Source: Schistocerca nitens (lineage: Eukaryota; Arthropoda; Insecta; Orthoptera; Acrididae). Taken from it: a stretch of 64,000 nucleotides of DNA. Below are positions 1 through 8,925 of the stretch, in pieces. How positions within the stretch are numbered: position 1 is the stretch's first letter; every line of letters begins with the position of its first letter. The DNA is taken from the NCBI RefSeq assembly GCF_023898315.1, contig NC_064621.1:18288501-18352500 (forward strand), read 5' to 3'. A program made the position numbers and the translations under genes. A model generated the notes under the pieces. It saw nothing but the letters and a program-made list of their open reading frames with translations. It was not told where the DNA came from and searched no databases.

Positions 1-458
1 TTGAGGAGTCATCATAAATTTTAGCGTTTTTGTCTAACTAAAATCAGATTAAGTACTTTGAATTTACGCAACGCAACTGCTTATTATAACATTTCAGCCC
101 TCCCATGTCCTAAATACAAAATTCAAACTGTAAGCAAAGAAAATTTTGATTCCTCATTCTGGTATTTAAGGAAACGTCACATATTGTAGTGTTTGAAAGT
201 GAAACCAGTTATCGACTTTCTACGAAATTTAAACATTATTTTCGGACATGTCAATCTTAATATTGCTTTCTCAAAGGTTCGGCGCTTATGTCCCTTTTTG
301 TTAGTCTATGGGCGACTAAACCGGAACTAATAAAACCATTATAATCAGGGTTTTGTGTCAACTGTAAAGGTTTCGCATGCTTAACGTCATATACATAGTA
401 TATTCACTAATTATTAAAGTAAGAAAATAGATGTCTGAACCTCTTTTATACCAGATGG
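1..458. other. unassigned AT-rich sequence
   Basis: No coding similarity, repeat structure or RNA gene is recognisable. It is AT-rich non-coding DNA up to the left arm of the inverted repeat that starts near 459. Confidence 0.5.
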
Positions 459-632
459 TTTAATTAAACTAACGGTGTGCTGCAGTGCGAGCTGTATACA
501 TCGGAGGACTCTGAAACATCACAAGTATGTTCTTTAACTGTTGCATCCGCGGAATACGCTGGAAAAGTATTAATTCCACTTTGTGCCACTAGGTGTAAAT
601 ATGGCGCTGTAAGCAGTCAGAATGTGGTGTGG
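459..632 (+). repeat. left arm of a ~170-bp inverted repeat pair
   Basis: This segment matches the reverse complement of 2628-2807 over about 170 bp with many substitutions. Shared blocks include GAAACATC, a GTAAATAyGGCGCT block and CAGTCAGAATGTG in the same order. Similarity stops on both sides. The arrangement could be the terminal repeats of an old DNA transposon about 2.3 kb long, or two opposite copies of one repeat. The 101-codon reading frame across this arm is not supported as a gene. Confidence 0.55.
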
Positions 633-2627
633 TTGCAGGAAATGGGGAGGAACGACCAAACACATGTCACACTTATTAGGATAGGGTCAGAAATTACGAA
701 ATGGGTTCATTATGGACTCCCGATTCAGCAACATGGCGTAACATGGCATGGTCGACAGTTGCTCGTAACATATCAAGTGTAAACAGAGCGATATGTCGTC
801 GTATGGTATTGGAAGTATCTAACCAAATTTGTATCCTTTTATACAGTGAAAGTATCATTGATAAGAGTGTTCTAAATTAATTATTCAGCAAACCTGCGGC
901 TCACTGCGTCTGTGAACTTGTTTCCTGCACTCCTCCATTTTGCCAGAAATGCAACATGTATTTGACTCAGTAATAAAATTTAAGAGAATAATGCCGTTTG
1001 TGCAATGGCATTAAGATCGTAATGGAAAATTAACTTTTCGCCCTGATGTTTACTTGGTTCTTTCATTGGTGGGTAACTTTACTACTCATTTTCATATTCA
1101 ATTTAAGCAAAAGGATTTGGATTATGATCCCGGCTGTTAGCTTTAAACACATTGTTGATCTCAATATATATATTGTTAAAATTTTAAGTCATACACAAAA
1201 CCTACCGTAGCACGAAACACTCTTACAAACATTTTACCAAACGCTTACTGCGTCCAACCTTGGACATGCAAATCCTAACTCTGAATATTATCTAACAAAA
1301 CCATTTTGAAATCACTATATATCCTCTCTCAGTTACGTGCTAAGGTTCGGCCTGGGGCAGCGAGCGCGGCCTACCTTGCAGCTGTCACCACACGCCTGCC
1401 TCCTCCGGGCACCCACCTGCCACTCCTCGGTTTTCTACTGCACGTGCCCGTCTCTCTTAACCATCAAAGAACCTCCTACTCAAAGATATTATACTCGTTC
1501 CACCTTGCGGTTGGCAACTACCGACTATTTTCTGGAGCTACCCTGATCAGACCTTAGCACATTCAGTATCAACAGGAAGTGTCCTGATACATCCCTAATA
1601 GTAATTATTTTTCACAAGTCCCCACAACTAGATGTCACATGGACTTAGAACGGGGGATATGGATGGTCAGACTTCTCTAAATTGCCTAGAGATGATTTGC
1701 TCGTTACCGAAGCTTTCTCGGAGAAAAACTTTCATCTGACAAGCGACATGTGGTGTCACCTCATCTTGCATGAAAAGAGTGGTCTGGGCACAGAAGCGTT
1801 CTTGCAAAACTGGAATCACTTATCACACAAGGAGGTCCTTATAAAGTGCAGATGCCATTGTACACCTGACTGGCCTGCGAGGTGTCATCTCACGAAAAGA
1901 AAAACGAACCGAGAGTGGAGGAGCTGGTGAAACCACACCACACAGTCACATAAGCTACGTGCAGCGGTTGTTCCTGCACAACATGTGGCAGAGTAGAATC
2001 CCGTATGCAACGGTTCTCTACATTCGTGGCACTGTGCAGAGTAAAATGTGTCTCGTCCGTCCGAAGACTATCCTCCTTACATACATGGTCCACATGCTTG
2101 CCAAAACACGAAGGGCGAAGTCACGGCGGCTTCGTGGTCCACCTCGGGGCTTCACTTGGTGCGCATTCTGAACCTTGTAATGGGTACCAGTGTAATATGC
2201 GCCGCAAAATCTTTTGAGCTCTTGACCAGGGAAGAGAGGATTCCCGCGACACAGCTCGATCACTGGCTGCAGACCTCGAGACGTGTCCACCACGGTCGGC
2301 TGCAGCCACAGTAACTCCGCCAACAACTGCCGCGCCTCCCTCTCCCTGCTGCACCACCTGTTCCTCCAACATATTCTGTGACCCATCTGTTGACATGGGG
2401 TCTCATCGCAGCTGTTTCTGTCGGCGTTATTCCCGCAACGCGGCGTTGCTACTGCTGCGGGTTTGATAACACAGGTTTACCAGCAGTGCACAATCTTGCT
2501 TCTCAATAGCCATTGCGCTTCCTGCGGAAAACTTCAACCAATCACTTACACCAACAGTAACTTCGCACCAAAAATCCACACGTGTTGCCAAGCGGCAAAC
2601 AGCATACTGATGTCAAAACAGGAAAAG
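633..2627. other. interval between inverted repeat arms, unassigned
   Basis: Several overlapping reading frames of 60-120 codons lie at 1300-1560 and 1890-2400 on both strands, the longest at 2018-2386 (-). They overlap in different frames, have arginine/proline-rich composition typical of chance ORFs in GC-richer DNA, and show no family motif. If the flanking arms are transposon ends, this is the interior of that element, but no transposase residues are visible. Confidence 0.4.
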
Positions 2628-2807
2628 TTTCACATTCTGACTGATCATAGCGCCGTATTTACACCCGGTGGCAGAAATAGGAACTTTTTTCAGCTTACTT
2701 CAACCGCACCGATTAATGAACAAACCTGCGATGTTTCAGCATCCTGCGATATTTGCAACCCACACTGGAGCACGGAGAACAGTGTCAGTTTAATTACAAC
2801 TATGCTG
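2628..2807 (-). repeat. right arm of the ~170-bp inverted repeat pair
   Basis: Reverse-complement partner of 459-632. It carries the same ordered blocks (TAATTAAACT, GCTGAAACATC, CGGCGCTATGATCAGTCAGA when read on the minus strand). No target-site duplication could be recognised just outside either arm. Confidence 0.55.
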
Positions 2808-3368
2808 TACACGAGAATTCGATTCTTTATAGAATCTGAGTGTAGGGTTTCACTGGTAATTAACTGTATCGCTCGCAAAATTAAAAAAAAGATTCTTCTG
2901 CGAATTACCGAAACAGGTAACTGATCGGGAAAAAAAGAAGATAAAAGTGACAAGTGGTAGAAAGCTGGTAAGACGGCAATTTTAAACAATGACGGAGGGA
3001 TGTGACATACCCCGTGTCCAGAGAAAATTTTTAAGGAATCTAAAGACTTTCCCATAGATCCTTGAATAAGCAGCTAAGTAAAGAGTTCTTGAAGCAGTTC
3101 GTACGCAATGAAATATGGATAGTACAAAAACATCAAGACCAGCCTTTGGATATCTTTAATTGGTCTGGGAGATGATAAAAGGTTTGAAATGGAAAGCCAA
3201 TACTGGAAATGAAGAGTGCTCAATAGTGTAATTGAATGAGAAAACGCAGTTACCTTTTAAATATTTGTTATATATTGTTCTGAAACATCAGTTAAATGAA
3301 ATTTTCTATATATGTATTGCACCAGAGCAGTATTTATTATTTTGTATGTTATTTTAAAATTTGTGCTA

Positions 3369-3369
<1 letters not shown>
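2808..3369. other. unassigned non-coding sequence
   Basis: AT-rich DNA without recognisable element or coding motif. Confidence 0.4.

Positions 3370-3425
<56 letters not shown>
3370..3425. repeat. (AT)n microsatellite
   Basis: About 28 uninterrupted AT dinucleotides. The tyrosine/isoleucine run in a reading frame across it is an artefact of the repeat. Confidence 0.95.
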
Positions 3426-3427
<2 letters not shown>

Positions 3428-4400
3428 GGCCGTTATTTACTAACATTTATGAAATTTTTAGCTTTATTTATGAACTATGATATTATTTCTCTTTCTCATA
3501 CTTATGATGTAATAGGGCAGCTGTCATATTGTCGGTGTATTTTAACGATAGATATATAGTCTGTGATCACATTTTAGTATTTTTGTCGAAAGTTAATTTT
3601 TTATTGGGAGGTATGACAAAATTTTTTTCTGTACATTGATAATTCAGAACAAAATACAGCCATGAATTTTACAAGAAAAGAACAACTATTATCCAATTTA
3701 ATAAAATGCGTTAACAGATTATACCTCCGATATAAAAAATCATGTGGAACTTCATAAACAGATTTACAGATCCCGTAAATGTAAGCAAACAGAGTCCCCA
3801 AAAGTCACAAAAGTATATTTAGTTACATATCTGCTTTTAGAATCTTGTTCTATATAGGTACCGCTCGAAACGAACCCATGCTCAACACTAGAAACGAAAA
3901 AGTAAAAATCATATATGTAAAAAAAAAAAATACAGCTCCTGTGATAAAATGCGTAAAACGCGTTTCAGTCAGTCAGTTACGCCAATCGATAGAACGGCAG
4001 AAACTCGTTCCATTTCAACGAGTTATTTAGTAAAGGATGCTTTGAAAGTAACTGTGAATGCTCGTAAGGAAGACGAATATACCAGTTGGTATACAATTTT
4101 ACAATCAGTTCATAACGTTTTTAAAACTACTAAAATGGCGGGGTGAAGGAGAGAATGCAAGGTGCTTAGCCTGCGGGGAAACCCTCCGTTACAACATCAA
4201 GAACGAGAAGGGTAAGGCTGGGCTGCCGACTGCTGACGCCGGCCCCACGTGACGCGCTGGAGAAGTTGCACAGCTGCAGCCGAGTGACGCAAAGCGGCCC
4301 CCGCTTGGGTTCGAACTCGTCGCCGCTGTGATCAATCGCTGCTGCTGAACAAGTAGGTGGCTGGTGGGGGCGGCGGCACGGAGGGGGCGGACGCGGAAAA
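3426..4400. other. unassigned sequence
   Basis: AT-rich to about 4140, then GC-richer from 4200 to 4395. A minus-strand GAGTTCGAACCC at about 4310 resembles a pol III B box but has no credible tRNA fold or A box, so it is not called. No coding family is recognised. Confidence 0.4.
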
Positions 4401-4573
4401 AAATGGCTCTGAGCACTATGGGACTCAACTGCTGAGGTCATTAGTCCCCTAGAACTTAGAACTAGTTAAACCTAACTAACCTAAGGACATCACACACATC
4501 CATGCCCGAGGCAGGATTCGAACCTGCGACCGTAGCGGTCTCGCGGTTCCAGACTGCAGCGCCAGAACCGCGG
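4401..4573 (-). mobile_element. tRNA-headed SINE (family A)
   Basis: Read on the minus strand it has a pol III B box GGTTCGAATCC (4512-4522 reversed), then the CTCGGGCATGGATG block, the GTCCTTAGGTTAGTTAGG block and the tail with CATAGTGCTCAGAGCCATTT. The 5' tRNA-like end is slightly truncated after GGTTCTGGCGC, losing the A box. About ten other copies or fragments of this family occur in the window. Pol III transcribed, mobilised by LINE enzymes (family knowledge). Confidence 0.9.
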
Positions 4574-5050
4574 ACGCGGAGGCGATGGCGCGCCAGAGGG
4601 CAACGAACGAATCCGGCTGTCTCACCGCGTAGCAATGCTTTATCGCTCATAAGGGACACCAGGTTTTTGGACCTAGTAACGAAAATCTCAGAAAGCTGAC
4701 TAAAACCGAAAGTGAATTGCAATGAAATCTGTATTTCAAACTGGAATGTATATCCTAAAGAAAGATCGGACACCCGTGGAAGAGGCATGTTTACAGCTGC
4801 TGCATAGCGTAAACAAGGAAAGGGGAATCGCGATAAACTTGAATACATGGATCATTCTTGGATCGAAACAGGAATGTGGCGTGGTGGCGGCTAGAGAAAG
4901 AGATAATTATTGGGGGATAGAGAAGACCCTTAGCTGCTCAGTATATGAAAATTATTTGTAGTATGTTCTGCGATGCATCTGTACTCAATAGAATTACATG
5001 ACCGTAACATGCATCTGTCTCGGTAGAAAACTAAACATGTTGTTGCTGTC
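4574..5050. other. unassigned sequence
   Basis: Nothing recognisable; small overlapping reading frames only. Confidence 0.4.
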
Positions 5051-5087
5051 GCCGGCCGTGGTGGTCTAGCGGTTCTAGGCGCTCAGT
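5051..5087 (+). mobile_element. SINE family A head fragment
   Basis: Only the first 37 bp of the tRNA-like head survive (GCCGGCCG through GGTTCTAGGCGCTCAGTC), with the A box region TGGTCTAGCGG. The rest of the SINE is missing; the next sequence is the first copy of an 83-bp direct repeat. Confidence 0.75.
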
Positions 5088-5094
5088 CGTTCTT

Positions 5095-5177
5095 GCAGTC
5101 TTGAGCGCGAGGACCGTTTAGATATAGCTCTCCAATCTCGTCTACCCTGTGCAAGTCTCTTCATCTCTGCATAACCC
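5095..5177. repeat. 83-bp perfect direct repeat, copy 1
   Basis: Identical over 83 bp to 6140-6222. It contains 26 bp of unrelated sequence (GCAGTCTTGAGCGCGAGGAC start) plus the minus-strand 3' end of an RTE-like LINE (GATATAGCTCTCCAATCTCG). The two copies flank 962 bp. Confidence 0.95.
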
Positions 5178-5930
5178 TAACCATTTGAACCTGCTTACCA
5201 TATCCAAGACATGGTCCCCTTCTACAGTTTTTACCCTTCCCTCCACTACGAAATTGTCGATCCCTTGATTTCTCAGGCTACGTCCAGTGAACCGATTCCT
5301 TATTGTAGTCAATGTGAGCCATAAATTTCCTTTTTAGTCCTAATTCGATTCAGTACCTTCTCACTACTTACTTGATGTGCTCATCTAATCTTCAACATTC
5401 TTCTGTAGCATATTTCAAAAGCTTCTTGGCTGATCCGTTTATCGTCCACGTTTCGCTTACATTTGTATTCGATATTAACAATTTTCTCTATTTCTGAAAA
5501 CATATTTCTCCATTTTACATCATCTCTATTTCTGTCATCATCAGTTATGTTGCTCCCCCAATAGCAAAACTTACAGTACTTTCAGAGTCTTATTTCCTGA
5601 TTCCCTCGTCACAGCCTGATTTAATTCGACTACAATCCATAACCCCAACTCTTCTCAAGAAACTACCCACTCAGTTCAACTGCTCTTCAAAGTCCTTTGT
5701 CATTTCTGACAGAATTACAATGCCGTCGGAAAACCAAAACATTTTATTTCTCCCCGATGAACTTTAATTCGTTCTTCAAAATTTCTCCTTGATTTCCTTT
5801 ACTGCTTGCTCAAATCTACAGACTGAATAATATGGGATATGGATACCAACTCTGGATAATTCCTCCCTCAATTACTGCTTTTCTTCAATGCTCTTTGACT
5901 CTTGGAACTTCGGTCTAGTTATGGCGTAAG
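5121..5930 (-). mobile_element. RTE-like LINE fragment, 3' half (reverse transcriptase C-terminus and tail)
   Basis: On the minus strand this is the same LINE family as 18745-24013. The order of blocks is the same: a decayed RT active-site region, where the usual FADDxVIL reads F-S-D-G-I-V-I-L near 5720-5740, then the region corresponding to the C-terminal domain, then the 3' untranslated end reading toward 5121. Both acidic positions of the active site are not kept (second Asp is Gly), and many stops and frameshifts are present, so it is dead. It is 5'-truncated. The 3' end sits inside the 83-bp direct repeat. Confidence 0.75.
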
Positions 5931-6139
5931 TTTTAGAATTAGAGATAATGAAGAGTAATCTGATTATGCGAAAAAAGTAGAAGCTCCCAGTAGGGCTACT
6001 CCAAATTATGGTGACAGTTATACGATGCAAGAACCATCACCTACTTAGCTGATTATCCCCACGAAACAAAGAATATACCACCGATACAGTTTTCCAGCAA
6101 AAGAGCATGCAAATTAAAATTTTTTACACGATACCTACA

Positions 6140-6222
6140 GCAGTCTTGAGCGCGAGGACCGTTTAGATATAGCTCTCCAATCTCGTCTACCCTGTGCAAG
6201 TCTCTTCATCTCTGCATAACCC
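6140..6222. repeat. 83-bp perfect direct repeat, copy 2
   Basis: Second identical copy of 5095-5177. Here the repeat is followed not by more minus-strand LINE but directly by plus-strand LINE sequence, so the junction at 6222/6223 is a rearrangement breakpoint. Confidence 0.95.
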
Positions 6223-6560
6223 CAAGATAAGGTGGGTAGATCACGTAACTAATGAGGAGGTATTGAATAGGATTGGGGAGAAGAGAAGTTTGTAGCACAA
6301 CTTGACTAGAAGAAGGGATCGGTTGGTAGGAAATGTTTTGAGGCATCAAGGGATCACAAATTTAGCATTAGCATTTAGCATTGGAGGGCAGCGTGGAGGG
6401 TAAAAAACGTAGAGGGAGACCAAGAGATGAATACACTAAGCAGATTCAGAAGGATGTAGGTTGCAGTACGTACTGGGAGATGAAGAAGCTTGCACAGGAT
6501 AGAGTGGCATGGAGAGCTGCATCAAACCAGTGTCAGGACTGAAGACCACAACAACAACAA
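6223..6560 (+). mobile_element. RTE-like LINE, 3' end
   Basis: Plus-strand LINE tail sharing long blocks with 15235-15690 and 23569-24013: a GGTAGATCACGTAACTAATG block, a GAATAGGATTGGGGAGAAGA block, CAAGGGATCACAAATTTAGC, CTAAGCAGATTCAGAAGGAT, and the end CTGAAGACCACAACAACAAC. It is 5'-truncated by the breakpoint at 6222. A short internal duplication of TTAGCATTAGCAT lies near 6361-6385. The (ACA)n end is the expected RTE-type short tandem tail. Confidence 0.85.
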
Positions 6561-6689
6561 CCTACAGCTTATCCAGATTACAAGCCCCGGCCGCAAAAAG
6601 GATATTAAAACAACTCCCAAAGCAAAGTCCCAAAAATGAGAAAACAGATTTAAACTACGCAACACACGAACGGCACTTACACATAGCTG

Positions 6690-6920
6690 ATCATTTCAAA
6701 CAGCAACATTACGAAGTCGGCACGCAACAAACGTCAAATTGGCACGAAGCGTTCTACGCGCTGGGGTGTGTGCAAATGACTAACGTTTCAGCGCAGAAAC
6801 AAAGCATCTGTGACATACGCCATCTATGTTCTGTATACCAAGGAAGAGTATGCACAGCGTTTCTCATTTTTAAATCGCATTTCAATCTCAGTTGTTTGTA
6901 TAAGATGTGAAATATGAAAC
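6690..6920 (+). mobile_element. Tc1-like transposon 5' end fragment
   Basis: Matches the 5' non-coding end of the Tc1-like relic at 54246: shared blocks are AACA..A.GAAGTsGCAyrCAACA, TCAAATTGG, GCACTTCAGCGCA/CGTTTCAGCGCA, and TTTTTAAATCGCATTTCAATCTCAGT against TCAGCAGTCGCATCTGAATG. No transposase coding remains. It starts about 130 bp after the LINE tail. Confidence 0.5.
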
Positions 6921-6989
6921 GTAATATCATTTAAGAAGTAACACCAAACTTGTTAGACACGAAAATGCAACGTAGGTGCATACACTAGT

Positions 6990-7480
6990 AATGTGGATTC
7001 CGAACAGTAGCGAGACAATTGACCATCAGAGGATGTGTTGGAAGTGAGCACCACGCTTCCAGTGTGGTATGGAACGACCGCTGCACGCGTGCCGGCGTTT
7101 CAGCGGACATTGGCGAACAACGTGCACTAGTACGTCATTGCACAGCATCGGGTGCAGTTGTTATGTCCTTGTAGACAGCGTCTTTCAGCTTTGCGCCAGA
7201 AAATATTCAAATTCGTAGATTGGGCCGCACAAGGTACACTTTCTCAGTGATTTGGATACAGTTCGTGAAAGCATGCTGTAGTGCGTCGTGCACTGTGGGC
7301 TGGACAACCATCACGTTGGTAGCGCAGGCTCCTCCTAATCTGCAGAGGAACGTCTTGTGTTATCCACAGAAGACGGACTGTTAGGAGGCTGAGACACTTG
7401 TGCGCATTCAGTGTTCCGTCTACAAAAACAGGCCTACGAGCTGATGGTTCACTCCACCTCACCACACTTTTAGGCGGGCC
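6990..7480 (-). pseudogene. DDE transposase relic, C-terminal half (IS630/Tc1/mariner superfamily)
   Basis: Translating the minus strand gives F-V-D-G-T-L-N-A (about 7430), R-S-L-R-Y-Q-R-D-G-C-P-A-H-S-A-R (about 7330-7280) and F-H-E-L-Y-P-N-H, followed by a decayed RSPDLNPLDF-like segment. The D in QRDGCPAH corresponds to the second catalytic Asp of this clade (family knowledge, 'xxDGAPPHF'). The last catalytic block reads A-Q-S-T-N-L-N, so its Asp is lost (N), and frameshifts follow. The N-terminal part of the same element seems to lie at 8305-8520 on the same strand. Confidence 0.6.
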
Positions 7481-7772
7481 GCAAGATGAGAAGCAGGCCC
7501 GTGAGGTGACGCAGGGGGGCTCACGCCAAATTCCTCACGGCAGCGTGAGTCACGGGGACAATCATCGCAAGTTGGATCGCAGTTTCAATACGCAGTTTTC
7601 TGAGGAACTTTGGCTCTGGCAGAGATGGCGACTACTTCTGCTATGTTAATAGATATTAGTTCAGAATCGGATTCGAAACGGTGTGTTACATCGCTTTGAT
7701 GAAACTGGCTACAGGTTCTCACGCCGAAGAAGTCACGATGAGGACGATATGGCGTGAGTCAGAAGGGGCAGA
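7481..7772. other. unassigned sequence inside the split DDE element
   Basis: No coding similarity recognised; lies between two parts of a minus-strand transposase relic, so it is either non-homologous insert or decayed element. Confidence 0.3.
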
Positions 7773-8138
7773 GTGGCTGGTGAGAAAAGCCCTTGCTGTC
7801 ACCAGGGCTACTTACTGTATATGCAGCGAGAAGTGGGCAAATTTCATTATTATCAATTAACAGAAGCCGTATTTTCGCATACAGACATTAATACAAACAG
7901 AATCATATTAATCATCAGGACTATCCAACAGGAAATCAATTTAAACAGTTTCGATTCTATATTGATATCAAAGACGTGGTTAAATCTATCTATTCCGTTT
8001 TCACTGGTAGATATGGAGAGCTACACGCTAGTAAGGAATGATATTGTAACGAACCTAGGCATCTTTTTTGATGAACATTTAACCACTACAGAGCACATCA
8101 CGAAAATTTGCTACAGAGTTTTAACAATGTCAATGTAG
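7773..8138 (+). pseudogene. LINE-derived frame fusing endonuclease and RT-C-terminal pieces
   Basis: A 121-codon open frame. Residues about 50-87 (ILISKTWLNLSI, then YTLVRND) look like the AP-endonuclease domain of CR1/jockey-type LINE ORF2 (consensus ISETWL and RNDR; the catalytic Glu of SETW is Lys here). It passes directly into NLGIFFDEHLTTTEHITKIC, which matches the post-RT region (LGVxLDxxLxWxxHI). The whole RT domain is missing between the two parts, so this is an internally deleted copy. No start or promoter is supported. It is a relic, not an expressed gene. Confidence 0.6.
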
Positions 8139-8170
8139 AATGTTAACAACGAATTACAATGCAACTTAGC

Positions 8171-8302
8171 ATTTCGTATCTCCGTTTCCTTGGCCACTTC
8201 CTCCCACTTCTCAGCTTTCAGCTTCGTTTGCAAGTAATCTTCATGGCTTGTATCATACAGAACTTTGCGAACACGTACGGCTTCAGTTAGCTTTTCCTCC
8301 AT
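8171..8302 (-). pseudogene. MADF DNA-binding domain fragment (partial exon or relic)
   Basis: From the Met at 8302 the minus strand reads MEEKLTEAVRVRKVLYDTSH, then E-D-Y, and K-W-E-E-V-A-K-E about ten residues later. This is the first two helices of a MADF (Adf-1/Myb-SANT-like) domain: LIeaVrxrpvLYDxxxxdY and the aWeeIakel block (family knowledge). About 44 residues fit; the rest of the ORF (to 8111) does not. No GT donor sits exactly at the loss of similarity. MADF proteins occur as insect transcription factors and as accessory proteins of PIF/Harbinger transposons, so this could be either a captured exon or transposon debris. It is inserted inside the split DDE relic. Confidence 0.5.
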
Positions 8303-8304
8303 TT

Positions 8305-8520
8305 CGAACTACCAACAGCCAGAACCACGGTGAGCCTCGCAGTAAACTGCGTACAGGAGACTGCGGTCCGCAGGGTCACACCGCATAGGCGCTGACGTTC
8401 TTCCTAACGAAGCCAACTGGGAACGGTCAACAGACCAATAGTTCACAAGGCCAATGGTTTACCTGTCCGTGGTTGGTAAATGTGGCTTCATCACTAAACG
8501 AGGTACATATCACATCTGGA
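8305..8520 (-). pseudogene. DDE transposase relic, catalytic-core N-terminal piece
   Basis: On the minus strand near 8495-8455 the reading is F-S-D-E-A-T-F-T-N-H-G-Q-V-N, the first catalytic Asp block of the same DDE clade as 6990-7480 (compare FFDESKFTNHGSVN at about 31115). A shifted frame then gives N-Y-W-S-V-D. Orientation and order agree with 6990-7480 being the continuation of this copy, with roughly 0.8 kb of other DNA now between them. Confidence 0.55.
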
Positions 8521-8779
8521 GTGTCCTATCTTAACGCCAATGTATAGAAGTTAACACACTTTTCGTAATGTGGTGGACACTTGCTTGACTCATGCTGCTT
8601 CCTCGGGTGATTGCGCGGGAGCTAATGCGCACCAAGAACATTAATTTCGCCCTCTTCTCTCTCCTACGTCGTCCAGGTGCTACAATACCGCTTGTAAGTA
8701 GCTGGTTGAAGAGGTTGATAAATAATTGTCCAGGTGGTTCACATCTGTCTGTATAAGAGAAATCAGGGCTCGCACCGAA

Positions 8780-8925
8780 AAAAATTAAGTGCTCGTTTTC
8801 CCCGCGCGCCGTTCGAGAGTGGAACGGTAGACAGACAGCATGAAGGTGGTTCATTGAACCCTCTGCCAGGCACTTTATTTTAAATAGCAGAGTAATCGTG
8901 GAGCTGTAGATGACACATACACCGT
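8780..8925 (+). mobile_element. jockey-like LINE, extreme 3' end
   Basis: Plus strand encodes F-P-R-A-V-R-E-W-N-G (the C-terminal 'FPRxxxEWN' block seen also at 46650 on the minus strand) followed by the tail CCTCTGCCAGGCACTTTATT and GCAGAGTAATCGTGGAGCTG leading to a TAGATG-type end. About 145 bp remain; the 5' part is absent. Confidence 0.6.

Noticed and set aside
2018-2386. 122-codon minus-strand reading frame
   Set aside because: Overlaps other frames of similar length on both strands, no motif, Arg-rich composition; treated as chance ORF.
3296-3559. 87-codon frame with Ile-Tyr run
   Set aside because: Created by the (AT)n microsatellite.
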